A stretch of DNA of 64,000 nt from NCBI GenBank assembly GCA_017550285.1, contig JAFZPP010000005.1:36835-100834 (forward strand). The letters are read 5' to 3'. Made by a program: the position numbers and the translations under genes. The notes under the pieces are model-generated. The model saw only the letters and a program-made list of their open reading frames with translations, did no database searches and was not told where the DNA came from. This stretch comes from Oscillospiraceae bacterium (lineage in GTDB: Bacteria > Bacillota > Clostridia > Oscillospirales > Ruminococcaceae). Shown piece by piece: positions 41,315 through 51,517 of this stretch. Every line of letters begins with the position of its first letter. The stretch's first letter is position 1.

Positions 41315-42286
41315 TTATCTTACCAATTCTATCGTCTGGACATCGGCATCCAGCTTAGCCGTGATTCCGATAGGCAGCGTCAGCATGGGTGCACAATGGC
41401 TAAAATCACACTCGGCAAGCACGGGATAATTCGGTCCGTTCAGATAATCGTATATAAACTCATAATACGTTTTTTCTGTCCCGTAATGCTGAAATTGCCT
41501 GCATTTCCCGATGATAAGCCCACCAATCATGTCGAAAATACCGCAGATTTTCAACTGAGCCAATGTTCGTTCCACGCTGCACGCCCACTCCTCGGTATCT
41601 TCAATGAACAGAATATCACCCTTGCGTATTTCCGGCATATATGGGGTACCCCATATATTTCCGATAGTATACAGGTTCCCGCCGATAAGTCTGCCCGATA
41701 CCTTTCCGCCGCTCAGAGTTATAATCTCATTTGGGATACACTTTTCCTCGGTTAATTCCTGCGACCATTCAATAATGTCGTCAGAATAGTATTCGGGGAA
41801 AATATATTTGTGGCATTCTTCAAAGTTCAGCACATCGCAAAGGCTTTTTAAGGCGATATCCCGATACGGACTGAGCCTTGCATAGCTTGTTACAAAGTTC
41901 GAGCCGTAATATGTGGGTACGCCTGTTTTCGTATAAATTGCCATCAGCAGCGCTGTCACATCCGACATACCTACAACGGGTTTCGGGTTTTCCGCGTAGT
42001 ATTCATAATCAATGTACGGGAGCATACCGTTTGTCACCTGACCGCCGACACTCGCCATAAGTATACTGACCTCGGGATCGTGAAGCAACGCATTGAATTC
42101 ATCAGCTCTTTCTTCTGGTGAGCCTGAAACGTACGCCTCTGCCTTTCCCCATAGATTGCCGTGCTTTACATTAAAACCCTGGGAGCGAATATATTTCTCT
42201 GCACGAGCAGCAGCTTCCGGTGCTTCATTTGTGATGCACCACGACGGGCTGAAAACGCCTATTGTTGAACCTGTTTCTATTTTCAT
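41315..42286 (-). CDS. MccF/LD-carboxypeptidase-like serine peptidase (S66 family)
   Basis: A 323-residue protein of the S66 family. The nucleophile serine lies in VVGMSDVTAL, and the family also shows SVGGQVTNGMLPYIDY, GRLIGGNLYTI, ILFIEDTEEW and a late histidine in CDFSHCAPMLTLPIG. Members either trim murein tetrapeptides or, as MccF, inactivate peptide-nucleotide antibiotics such as microcin C. The length and the absence of a signal peptide fit the MccF branch. The gene is more A+T rich than its neighbours and stands alone, suggesting transfer. Start ATG 42286 is preferred over upstream ATG codons that lack a ribosome site. Confidence 0.82.
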   Translation of the reverse strand: MKIETGSTIGVFSPSWCITNEAPEAAARAEKYIRSQGFNVKHGNLWGKAEAYVSGSPEERADEFNALLHDPEVSILMASVGGQVTNGMLPYIDYEYYAENPKPVVGMSDVTALLMAIYTKTGVPTYYGSNFVTSYARLSPYRDIALKSLCDVLNFEECHKYIFPEYYSDDIIEWSQELTEEKCIPNEIITLSGGKVSGRLIGGNLYTIGNIWGTPYMPEIRKGDILFIEDTEEWACSVERTLAQLKICGIFDMIGGLIIGKCRQFQHYGTEKTYYEFIYDYLNGPNYPVLAECDFSHCAPMLTLPIGITAKLDADVQTIELVR

Positions 42287-42369
42287 AGCTTTTCCCCTAT
42301 TCATCGAATATAAATCAATCCCGATATATATTAATAGCAATTATAACATAGCATCGCTGCATTGTCAAT

Positions 42370-42415
42370 AAAAAACGCCATAGTACTTCTGATTTAGGAT
42401 CAGAAATACTATGGC
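42370..42415 (-). terminator. Terminator of the parA-parB-guaB operon
   Basis: GCCATAGTACTTCTGAT and ATCAGAAATACTATGGC form a 17-bp stem with one mismatch; on the minus strand GTTTTTT follows. It lies about 120 bases after the guaB stop. Confidence 0.75.
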
Positions 42416-42532
42416 TTAAAACTTCTTTATAAGCACCACCCATAAAGGCTCGTGGCTTTCGTTTTATAAGTGAATAGTGAAAAGCGAAAAGAGAAAAGTA
42501 ATTCTTTCTCCCTGCTCCTTCCTGCATTCTCC

Positions 42533-44023
<1,491 letters not shown>

Positions 44024-44884
44024 TCACTCGGTTTCCTTTGTCAGCAGCTGACAAAGCGCCTGAAGGTCTTCCTTATTATAAAATTCCAAAGTGAGCGTAC
44101 CCTTCTTCTTGCTGCCGGATACCTTCACTTTCCTTCCGAGGTGACTGCCGAGACTGATCTCCATTTCCTCATAGTAGATCTGCTCGGGTGTTTTCTGCTT
44201 TTCCGCGGGTTTCGCTTCCGCAGATTCCTTCTGCACGAGCGCTTCGATCTCGCGCACGGTGATGTTATCCTCAGCAGCCTTCGCGGCACAGCGCAGCAGC
44301 AGTGCCTCATCCTTGATACCGGCAAGCGCCTTGGCGTGTCCGGCGGAGATTTTGCCCTTTTCGAGATAATCCTGCACCAGAACCGGCAGATTCAGAAGCC
44401 GGAGACTGTTCGCAACCGCGGAGCGCGAACGTCCGACGGTCTTTGCGACCTCCTCCTGCGTCATGCTGAACTGCTGCATCAGTGCCTGATAGCCCATTGC
44501 CTCCTCAATCGGATTGAGATTCTCACGCTGGAGATTCTCGATCAGCGCGATCTGACTTGCCTCATGGTCTGTCATCTCGCGGATAATGACCGGCACTTCC
44601 GAGAGACCGATGCGCTTTGCGGCACGCCAGCGGCGTTCGCCTGCAACGATCTGATAGCGGCGCTCTCCGATCGGTCTGACGACAATCGGCTGAAGCATGC
44701 CGTGTGCCTGAATGGACTCCGCGAGCTCTGTCAGTGCTTCATCATCGAAGCGCTTGCGGGGCTGCGAACGGTTCTGTTCAATCTCAGCGATCCGCACGGT
44801 CTGCACACCGCTTGCCGGATCCGCGGCATTCTGCTCAAACAGGGAGCTGAGTCCGCTGCCGAGCCCGAGTCCGCCCTTTGCCAT
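44024..44884 (-). CDS. parB: Chromosome partitioning protein ParB
   Basis: A 286-residue centromere-binding CTPase that loads on parS sites near the origin. It has the ParB N-terminal fold with the CTP-binding GERRWRAAK and ENLQRENLNPIEEA, a helix-turn-helix (MTQEEVAKTVGRSRSAVANSLRLL) and a C-terminal dimerisation domain. It follows parA by 53 bases. No parS-like TGTTTCACGTGAAACA was noticed in the window. Confidence 0.94.
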   Translation of the reverse strand: MAKGGLGLGSGLSSLFEQNAADPASGVQTVRIAEIEQNRSQPRKRFDDEALTELAESIQAHGMLQPIVVRPIGERRYQIVAGERRWRAAKRIGLSEVPVIIREMTDHEASQIALIENLQRENLNPIEEAMGYQALMQQFSMTQEEVAKTVGRSRSAVANSLRLLNLPVLVQDYLEKGKISAGHAKALAGIKDEALLLRCAAKAAEDNITVREIEALVQKESAEAKPAEKQKTPEQIYYEEMEISLGSHLGRKVKVSGSKKKGTLTLEFYNKEDLQALCQLLTKETE

Positions 44885-44937
44885 ATTCTCGCCTGCTTTC
44901 TGTGTGATATTGTTTTTCCGCGCAGCAAAGCCGCAGA

Positions 44938-45744
44938 TTATTTTCGGCTGAAAATAAAGCGCTTCGGCTTGATATCGGGAACAAGCGGCTCACCGAGCAT
45001 TTCATGCGCGAGCATTTCGTATGCTTCCGAGCCTTTGGACATGCGGTCATAATAGAAGACCGGCTTGCCGTGGCTCGGCGCCTCTGAGAGGCGGACATTT
45101 CGCGGAATCCTTGTCTGAAAGACCTGATTCGGGAAGAATTTTTCGACCTCTGCGACGACCTGCTCCGAAAGATTCAGTCTGCCGTCATACATGGTAAAGA
45201 GAATGCCCTCGATGCTGAGCCCTGCGTTGTATTTGCTCTTGACGATCTTAATGGTTTCGTAGAGCTGGGAGAGACCCTCGAGCGAGAGGAACTCCGCCGT
45301 CATGGGAATCAGGACGGAATCCGCAGCGACAAGACTGTTGAGGGTCACGAGGCTGAGCGAGGGGGGGCAGTCGATGAGAATGTAATCGTAGGAAAGGCGG
45401 CAGTTTACGAGCGCCATTTTGAGCCGTTCGACGCGGTTATCGAGCTCGATCAGGTCGATTTCGGCGCCTGCGAGGGAAGACTGTGCAGGCAGCAGACTGA
45501 CATTCTCGAAGCTGGTTTCGATGATCGCATCCTGAATGCGGCATTTGCCGATGAGGACCTCATAGCTGGAAAAGAGCAGCGCACGTTTTGCGATGCCGAA
45601 GCCTGTAGTGGTATTTCCCTGAGAATCGACATCGACGCAGAGCACTTTTTTGCCGCGCATACCGAGGTAAGCGCCGAGGCTCACGACGGTTGTCGATTTG
45701 CCGACACCGCCTTTTTGATTCGCAAATGCGATGATTTTACCCAT
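44938..45744 (-). CDS. parA: Chromosome partitioning ATPase ParA (Soj)
   Basis: A 268-residue ATPase that acts with ParB in origin segregation. It has the deviant Walker A ANQKGGVGKSTT (8-19), the DVDSQGN motif, and YILIDCPPSLSL. There is no N-terminal helix-turn-helix, as in the chromosomal Soj type. The C-terminus has a basic tail (KPKRFIFSRK). A sigma-A promoter (45814-45842) and an AAAGGAGG ribosome site precede it, so parA heads the parA-parB-guaB unit. Confidence 0.94.
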   Translation of the reverse strand: MGKIIAFANQKGGVGKSTTVVSLGAYLGMRGKKVLCVDVDSQGNTTTGFGIAKRALLFSSYEVLIGKCRIQDAIIETSFENVSLLPAQSSLAGAEIDLIELDNRVERLKMALVNCRLSYDYILIDCPPSLSLVTLNSLVAADSVLIPMTAEFLSLEGLSQLYETIKIVKSKYNAGLSIEGILFTMYDGRLNLSEQVVAEVEKFFPNQVFQTRIPRNVRLSEAPSHGKPVFYYDRMSKGSEAYEMLAHEMLGEPLVPDIKPKRFIFSRK

Positions 45745-45813
45745 ACAGGGGACGCCTCCTTTTCACATCCGGAACCGTATCCGGTTTACAAAAAGTTCTG
45801 TCTGTTTCTTATC

Positions 45814-45842
45814 ATTATACCATATTCAAAGCGAATTGTAAA
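45814..45842 (-). promoter_or_regulatory. Promoter of parA-parB-guaB
   Basis: On the minus strand TTTACA (45842-45837), 17 bases, TATAAT (45819-45814). The leader contains a small hairpin (ACCGGATACGGT). Confidence 0.7.
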
Positions 45843-45974
45843 GGGGTAACCGCGGCGAAAAAAGGGGAGAAAGGCAGAGACAAAACAGAGAAAATACAAA
45901 CGGTTCCAAAACGAATTCTGTGCAATTTTATTTTGGCGGCAATGCCGATATCTTCACAGTCAGATAAACACAAT

Positions 45975-46004
45975 GCCCCTGAGCGTTTCAAAATGCTCAG
46001 GGGC
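45975..46004 (-). terminator. Hairpin after degV
   Basis: GCCCCTGAGC and GCTCAGGGGC form a perfect 10-bp stem 25 bases after the degV stop. The T run is poor on both strands, so efficiency is uncertain. Confidence 0.5.
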
Positions 46005-46028
46005 AAAATTTCTGTACGGAGATTCTGA

Positions 46029-46907
46029 TTATACGGTTTCTTCTTTGCGCTTGATGACAAAGCCGAATACATGCGGACCTGCATTGCAGCAGATCGACGC
46101 ACCGATATTCCAGTAGCACTCCGGCGGATAGCCCAGCGCCTTCGTCAGCGCCGCGCCGAATTCCTGTGCGATTTTGGGATCAGATGCCTGCATCACAATA
46201 TACGGCGAATGCGGCTGAATATCCGCCTTGACAACCTCGATCATTTTCGGGATCATGTTCTGCTCGCCGCGAATCTTCTGGATTACGCTCGATTCGCAGT
46301 TGCAGATGCGGCAGAAGGGCTTGAGACCGAGCAGCTCACCGGCAAATGCAGCAGCCGCGCTCACTCTGCCCGAACGCTTGACATATTTCAGCGTCATCGG
46401 GACAAAGTACAATCCCGCATGGCGCACCCAGTCCTCGATATAATCCACGATTTCCGGTACGCTGGCGCCCCGTGCGAGCATCTTTGCTGCCTCCGTGACC
46501 GCATAGCCGTAGGTCGCCGTATAGTTTCTGCCGTCAACCAGATGAATCTTCATCCGGCTGTCCGGATGCTCCTCATAATACTGATTGCGCGTCATGATCG
46601 CATTGTTGTAGGTGCCGGAGCCGCCGGAGCCGATTGTCACATAGATCAGATCGGTATAGCCCTCGGCAGCTATCTGTTCATAGGCTTCCAGAATCTCAAA
46701 CGGCGTCAGCTGCGCAGTCATCGGATATTCTTTTGCACGGTCGATCATACCGTAGAATTCTTCCTTGGTAAAGTCCAGCTCCTCACGCAGCGATTTTCCC
46801 TCGATCATAACCGGAAAATAAAGCATATGGATGCCCAGCGCCTCGGCGCGGTCTTTGGAAATATCACTGACAGAATCGGTCATCAGCTTGATTTTTTGTT
46901 TCAGCAT
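46029..46907 (-). CDS. DegV family fatty-acid-binding protein
   Basis: A 292-residue DegV/FakB-type protein that binds a fatty acid and presents it for phosphorylation by FakA or a relative. It begins IKLMTDSVSDISKDRAEALG, has YVTIGSGGSGTYNNA for carboxylate binding, and shows the FVPMTLKYVKRSGRVSAAAAF stretch of the C-terminal domain. The start at 46907 is chosen because upstream codons overlap the next gene and look unlike the family. No fakA gene is in the window. Confidence 0.9.
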   Translation of the reverse strand: MLKQKIKLMTDSVSDISKDRAEALGIHMLYFPVMIEGKSLREELDFTKEEFYGMIDRAKEYPMTAQLTPFEILEAYEQIAAEGYTDLIYVTIGSGGSGTYNNAIMTRNQYYEEHPDSRMKIHLVDGRNYTATYGYAVTEAAKMLARGASVPEIVDYIEDWVRHAGLYFVPMTLKYVKRSGRVSAAAAFAGELLGLKPFCRICNCESSVIQKIRGEQNMIPKMIEVVKADIQPHSPYIVMQASDPKIAQEFGAALTKALGYPPECYWNIGASICCNAGPHVFGFVIKRKEETV

Positions 46908-46923
46908 CGTAGATGGTCCTTTC

Positions 46924-47472
46924 TCAGATCTGACTGATATCGTATGTACGCGGCGTTTCAGGCTCCCAATCCGCCTTTGCCCAGCGCCCGTCGCGTGTGA
47001 GTCCGGCAAAGTCATGCTGCCGCAGCACCTCATACGCCGCAACGGCAACCGAATTGGAAAGATTCAGGCAGCGCAGTGTTTCGCGCATCGGAATCCGGAC
47101 GCAGCGCTCCGGATGTGCTTTCAGCAGTGCATCATCGAGACCGGTATCCTCCCTGCCGAAAATCAGGAAGGTTTCCTCCGGATAGGTTACATCCGTGTAG
47201 AGCGTACCGGTTTTTGCGGTGAAATAGAAATACGGATTCTGCGCGGTCGCAGCCGGATGCTGCGCGAAGAAATCATCGAGGCTGTCATAGTGGAAAATAT
47301 CGAGCTTGTCCCAGTAATCGAGCCCTGCGCGTTTGAGCTTTGCATCGTCGATGCGGAAGCCCAGCGGATGAATCAGATGCAGTGCCGCACCGGTCACGGC
47401 GCAGGTGCGCGCGATGCTGCCGGTATTCTGCGGAATCCGCGGTTCAACAAGTACAAAATGCAGTTTGTGCAA
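46924..47472 (-). CDS. trmL: tRNA (cytidine/uridine-34-2'-O)-methyltransferase TrmL
   Basis: A 182-residue SPOUT methyltransferase modifying the wobble base of tRNA-Leu. It begins LHFVLVEPRIPQNTGSIART and has LHLIHPLGF, LIFGREDTGL and the knot motif RCLNLSNSVAVAAYE. A TTG at 47472 is the likely start: GGAAGGA lies six bases upstream and the following residues match the family N-terminus. About 20 residues at the C-terminus exceed the usual length. It ends 16 bases before degV, so the two form one unit. Confidence 0.9.
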   Translation of the reverse strand: MHKLHFVLVEPRIPQNTGSIARTCAVTGAALHLIHPLGFRIDDAKLKRAGLDYWDKLDIFHYDSLDDFFAQHPAATAQNPYFYFTAKTGTLYTDVTYPEETFLIFGREDTGLDDALLKAHPERCVRIPMRETLRCLNLSNSVAVAAYEVLRQHDFAGLTRDGRWAKADWEPETPRTYDISQI

Positions 47473-47582
47473 AATGAATCCTTCCTTTTTTTCAAAAATC
47501 CGGCACGCAGAATCTGGTCTGCATAAACAGCCTGCGCCGCGGCATGCTAACGGCAATCCAGCAAAGAAAGGAGCTTCCGATC

Positions 47583-47756
47583 ATGCAGATTCAGGCAATT
47601 TCCAAAGGGATTGCAGTCGGCGCGGCAGCCGGCATGCTCGGCTATCTGGTCAGCAGCGCATCCGCCGGCGAAAAATCAAAGCTCAAGCGCCGGACCGTCA
47701 AGGCAGCCCATGCAATCGGCGCCGTCATGGACAGCGTTGCGGCGCTGCTGCACTGA
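47583..47756 (+). CDS. Small hypothetical protein
   Basis: A 57-residue protein starting MQIQAISKGIAVGAAAGMLG. A glycine-zipper-like hydrophobic stretch (about 8-24) and a basic segment (KSKLKRRTVKAAH) suggest membrane association. AAAGGAG stands nine bases before the ATG at 47583. It diverges from trmL and converges on ruvX. Family not recognised. Confidence 0.6.
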   Translation: MQIQAISKGIAVGAAAGMLGYLVSSASAGEKSKLKRRTVKAAHAIGAVMDSVAALLH

Positions 47757-47795
47757 GATTCTGCTCCGCGGCGGTTGCTCTGCGGAGCATACATA

Positions 47796-48221
47796 TTATG
47801 CATCCGGATTATTTTTGCGGTATGCAAGATAGCTTTCGAGTATGATCGTCGCGGCAACGGCATCGACAACCGCCTTGCGCTTTTTGCCGCGCGTATTGGT
47901 CACATTGAGAATCTGATGCGCCGAAACGGTCGTGCAGCGCTCATCCCAGAGCACGACCGGAATGTCGGTCAGCTCCTTGAGCAGCTTTGCAAATGCCTCG
48001 CATTTCTGCGCTCTGGCACCGCAGCTTCCGTCCATATTTTTCGGATAGCCGACAACAATCCGCTCCGCTTTTGCATCCTTTGCAGCCTGCGCCGTCTTTT
48101 CCGCGCAGAGCTGAAAGCTCTTTTCTGTCAGGACACCGGCAGGCGATGCCATGAGCTCCGAGCGGTCGCAGACCGCCCAGCCGGTTCGGGTATCCCCGAA
48201 ATCCACACCGAAAATGATCAC
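47796..48221 (-). CDS. ruvX: YqgF/RuvX family nuclease-fold protein
   Basis: A 141-residue protein of the RNase-H fold. The motifs are FGVDFGDTRTGWAVCD, RIVVGYPKNMDGSCGARA, VVLWDERCTT and DAVAATIILESYL, with the acidic residues of the active site. Members act as a pre-16S rRNA nuclease (YqgF) and have been proposed as Holliday-junction resolvases. It is the last gene of the pyr operon, 12 bases after the phosphatase gene. Confidence 0.93.
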   Translation of the reverse strand: MIIFGVDFGDTRTGWAVCDRSELMASPAGVLTEKSFQLCAEKTAQAAKDAKAERIVVGYPKNMDGSCGARAQKCEAFAKLLKELTDIPVVLWDERCTTVSAHQILNVTNTRGKKRKAVVDAVAATIILESYLAYRKNNPDA

Positions 48222-48233
48222 CGTATCCCTCCG

Positions 48234-48875
48234 TCAGACCGGCATTGCCGTATGTGTGTCCTGCGGCAGATGCGAAGAATCGTTTTTATAAATCAGCTTC
48301 CAGCCGGATGCAGGGTCATATTCCGCGAGCGAAACCGCCGAATTATCCCCCCAGCCGACTGCCGGCAGCCCGCTGATCGAGCCGCTTTCCAGAAAGCTCA
48401 GGAAATTGCGCAGCACGCAGCCGTGTGTAAAGACGCCGACCGTCCTGCCGGGATTTTCCGCCGCGATCTTCTGCATGACGCTGCACATCCGCGCATAGAC
48501 ATCGTGCATCGCTTCGCCGTCGGGCGCCTGAAAATCCTGCATATGCGTTGTCCAGACGGCGAATTCTTCCGGATACTCCGTTTGCAGCTCGGCAATCTTT
48601 CTGCCTTCCCAGCTTCCGACGCCGAGCTCGCGCAGATCGTATTCCGGAATCATCGGGAGCCCGTGATACTGATTGACCGCCTCCGCCGTCTGCTCTGCGC
48701 GGCGGAAGGGGCTGTAATAGATCGCATCGAGCGGCACATGACGGAACCGCTCCGCAAGATAAATCAGCTGTGTTTTACCTTTTTTCGTCAGCGCCGTATC
48801 CATGCTGCCCTGAAAGAACGGCACGGCATTGCCCTCTGCCTCCGCATGGCGGATCAGGAAGAGCCGTGTTACCAT
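48234..48875 (-). CDS. Histidine phosphatase family protein
   Basis: A 213-residue phosphoglycerate-mutase-like phosphatase. LFLIRHAEAEGN carries the catalytic histidine (RHA variant), SPFRRAEQTAEAV the second arginine, and VGVFTHGCVLRNFL the second histidine. The substrate is unknown; cobalamin-ribazole, phosphosugars and nucleotides are all possible. Its start overlaps the end of pyrD by seven bases, which ties it to pyrimidine synthesis genes. Confidence 0.88.
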   Translation of the reverse strand: MVTRLFLIRHAEAEGNAVPFFQGSMDTALTKKGKTQLIYLAERFRHVPLDAIYYSPFRRAEQTAEAVNQYHGLPMIPEYDLRELGVGSWEGRKIAELQTEYPEEFAVWTTHMQDFQAPDGEAMHDVYARMCSVMQKIAAENPGRTVGVFTHGCVLRNFLSFLESGSISGLPAVGWGDNSAVSLAEYDPASGWKLIYKNDSSHLPQDTHTAMPV

Positions 48876-49780
48876 GCTCTGACACTTCCCGTCAGCTCTT
48901 TTGCGGTATCAATGCTGTTTTTGTCGAGAAATTCGCTGAGCTCGTCAATGATGCGCAGCGGCGCATAGGGGTCCTGCACGATTGCCGTGCCGACCTGTAC
49001 TGCGGATGCGCCTGCCATCATCAGCTCGGCTGCATCCTCGCCGGACATCACGCCGCCCATGCCGATGACCGGCAGCTTCACTGCATTGGCGACCTGCCAG
49101 ACCATGCGCACCGCGACCGGAAAGATTGCCGGACCGGAAAAACCGCCCATATTGTTATGCAGAATCGGTCTGCGCGTCCGGAGATCAATGCGCATGCCAA
49201 GCAGTGTGTTGATCAGAGAAAGTGCATCCGCGCCCTCTGCCTCGACCGCCTTTGCGATCTCGGTGATGCTCGTGACATTCGGAGAGAGCTTGACGCAGAG
49301 CGGCTTTTTCGTTGCCGCACGGACAGCCTTCGTCACCTGTGCCGCTGCGGAACACGACGTTCCGAACGCCGCACCGCCCTGCCTGACATTCGGGCAGGAG
49401 ATATTCAGCTCGATCATATGGACATCGGTCTTGTCGAGCTTTGCGGCGACCTCGGCGCATTCCTCCGGCGTCGAGCCTGCGATATTCGCAAGAATCACCG
49501 TATCACACTGCATCAGATGCGGCAGTTCATTTGCAATAAACGCATCAATGCCCGGATTCTGCAAGCCGACGGAATTGAGCATGCCCATTGGGGCTTCTGC
49601 GACGCGCGGCGGCAGATTGCCGGTGCGCTTTGTGCCGGTCGTGCCTTTCGTTGCGATGCCGCCGAGCTTTGATAAATCATAGTATTTCTCATATTCTCTG
49701 CCGTATCCGAATACGCCGGATGCAGGGATGATCGGGTTTTTGAACGGAATGCCGCAGATATTGACAGACAGATCAGCCAT
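48869..49780 (-). CDS. pyrD: Dihydroorotate dehydrogenase B, catalytic subunit
   Basis: A 303-residue FMN enzyme oxidising dihydroorotate to orotate. It has VNICGIPFKNPIIPASGVFGYG, the Cys-containing NISCPNVRQGGAAFGTS, INTLLGMRID and IGMGGVMSGEDAAELMMAGA for FMN phosphate. The class 1B assignment is supported by the pyrK gene immediately upstream, overlapping it by one base (TAATG). Electrons would flow via PyrK to NAD. Confidence 0.96.
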   Translation of the reverse strand: MADLSVNICGIPFKNPIIPASGVFGYGREYEKYYDLSKLGGIATKGTTGTKRTGNLPPRVAEAPMGMLNSVGLQNPGIDAFIANELPHLMQCDTVILANIAGSTPEECAEVAAKLDKTDVHMIELNISCPNVRQGGAAFGTSCSAAAQVTKAVRAATKKPLCVKLSPNVTSITEIAKAVEAEGADALSLINTLLGMRIDLRTRRPILHNNMGGFSGPAIFPVAVRMVWQVANAVKLPVIGMGGVMSGEDAAELMMAGASAVQVGTAIVQDPYAPLRIIDELSEFLDKNSIDTAKELTGSVRAW

Positions 49781-50568
49781 TACCAGATTACCTCCTCCGC
49801 CTTGAATACGGGACCGTTTTTGCAGACATGGGTATACTGCTCATCGCCGTTTGCATCCTTGGTTCTGCATGCGCAGACAAGACATGCACCGATGCCGCAG
49901 CCCATGCGTTCCTCGAGCGATACCTGACACGGAATCTCATAGACGGAAGCGATTGCCGCAGCAGCCTTGAGCATCGGAATCGGACCGCAGGCGCAGATCA
50001 GATCGGGCTTGTTTGCCGTGATCTCCTCCTCGAGCGGCAGCGTCACAAGACCTGCTCTGCCTGCGGAGCCGTCATCGGTGCAGAGGATTGTTCTTGCGCC
50101 TGCTGCGGCGTATTCCTCCTGCAAAATGACGGAATCCTTGTTCCGGAATCCGCTGATGACAACCGCATTGCTGCCGAAATACTGTGCAAGCGGAAGCATC
50201 GGCGGTGTACCTATGCCGCCGCCGATCAGGATTGCATGTGCTGATTTGTCAGGCAGCGAGAAGCCGTGACCGAGCGGCGCGAGCATATTGACTGTATCGC
50301 CTGCGCGCAGCTCCGAGAGCGCCTTTGTACCTTTGCCGCGCACCTCAAATATGATGCGGAGCGTGCCCTTTTCCTTATTGATCTCACAAATTGAAATCGG
50401 ACGGCGGAGCGTGAACGCGCCGTCGGGCAGCAGATTGACAAACTGTCCCGGCTCTGCCTTTGCAGCGACATTCGGACAGTCGATCACCATGCTCCATGCA
50501 GCCGCATTGAGCTGTTCCATTGCGCTGATTTTATATGTCAGCTTTTCGGTATATTTATCCTGTTTCAT
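49780..50568 (-). CDS. pyrK: Dihydroorotate dehydrogenase B, electron-transfer subunit
   Basis: A 262-residue FAD and 2Fe-2S protein, partner of PyrD. The FAD motif is FTLRRPISICEI, the nucleotide site ILIGGGIGTPPML, and the cluster cysteines are in RMGCGIGACLVCAC plus a later Cys in YTHVCKNG. The start at 50568 follows AAGGATG; the open frame extends further but lies inside the upstream Nudix gene. It overlaps that gene by four bases. Confidence 0.95.
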   Translation of the reverse strand: MKQDKYTEKLTYKISAMEQLNAAAWSMVIDCPNVAAKAEPGQFVNLLPDGAFTLRRPISICEINKEKGTLRIIFEVRGKGTKALSELRAGDTVNMLAPLGHGFSLPDKSAHAILIGGGIGTPPMLPLAQYFGSNAVVISGFRNKDSVILQEEYAAAGARTILCTDDGSAGRAGLVTLPLEEEITANKPDLICACGPIPMLKAAAAIASVYEIPCQVSLEERMGCGIGACLVCACRTKDANGDEQYTHVCKNGPVFKAEEVIW

Positions 50569-51509
50569 ATTGATATCATCCTTCTGATCCATTCCGGTAT
50601 GATCACTGCCAGCCACGGCACTGTAATCAGCGCTGCATAGCCGAATGCCGTCCATGCGACTGCGACAGCAGCGATTCCGATGTATTTGCTGCGCCTGAAA
50701 ATCAGCCGGATCCCGAGCGCCGTCACGCTGCATGTCAGTGCAAGAAGACTCAGCAGCACGCCGGGAATCATCAGTGCGCCCCAGATCAGTGCATACAGTG
50801 CAAACGCGCTGTCCGGCGGCATCATTCCGCCTTCGTTCGGGTTCTTAACGCCCGCGAGCGAGGCGCCAGTGCCTGCCGCCAGCGGTGACAGCACGGACAT
50901 AATGAGCGATATGATGCTGATGATCATTGCCAGACGCACCGCCCATTTCTGCCCCTTCGGCGTATAAAGCACTTCCGGTTCCGCAATCCGCACAGGAATC
51001 CGCTCTGCCGGAACCTGCTGTATCTCCTGCAAATATTGCAGCACGCCGGTCTCACGCCGGAGCATCGTCTGAAACGCCGCTTCGCCGGAAACAGCACCGT
51101 GTTTCTCCGAGCGGTTCAGCGTCAGCGCATCCGGCAGCAGAACCGGCATCGGCAGAAAGCGGTCCGTGCTTTTGTCATGCGGCAGCTTCTTTTCCGATAC
51201 TTCACAATCATAATAGCAGTGCTCCCGCACCGTGATCTTTTCGCCGTTTTCGCTGCACACTTCACGGACGGCACCGCATTCGCGGATGCTTTCCGGCAGA
51301 ACCGTGAGACCCGTTTCCGCCTGCACCGTCCGGATGAGCGCCTGCTCCGGCGTTTCATCCGGCATGATTTCGCCGCCGGGGAAACGGTAATAATCATAAT
51401 GCAGACTGCGCAGCAGAATCAGGTGTTTATGCAGCCTGATGATGCCGTGCACAGATTTCCCGTGCACCGCGCTGTTCTGCGCAGCTTCCGCTTCAAAGAG
51501 CAGCCGCAT
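50565..51509 (-). CDS. Degenerate Nudix domain fused to a membrane domain
   Basis: A 314-residue protein. Residues 15-150 resemble a Nudix hydrolase, but the box reads GGEIMPDETPEQALIRTVQ then AETGL, so the canonical REUXEE is RTVQAE and two metal-binding glutamates are lost. The C-terminal half has about four membrane helices (AMIISIISLIMSVLSPLAAG, LIWGALMIPGVLLSLLAL, IAAVAVAWTAFGYAALI and one short). The fusion lies between pyrF and pyrK, coupled to both. It may bind a nucleotide without cleaving it, as a membrane sensor; that is inference. Confidence 0.7.
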   Translation of the reverse strand: MRLLFEAEAAQNSAVHGKSVHGIIRLHKHLILLRSLHYDYYRFPGGEIMPDETPEQALIRTVQAETGLTVLPESIRECGAVREVCSENGEKITVREHCYYDCEVSEKKLPHDKSTDRFLPMPVLLPDALTLNRSEKHGAVSGEAAFQTMLRRETGVLQYLQEIQQVPAERIPVRIAEPEVLYTPKGQKWAVRLAMIISIISLIMSVLSPLAAGTGASLAGVKNPNEGGMMPPDSAFALYALIWGALMIPGVLLSLLALTCSVTALGIRLIFRRSKYIGIAAVAVAWTAFGYAALITVPWLAVIIPEWIRRMISI

Positions 51510-51517
51510 GGCTGTTC

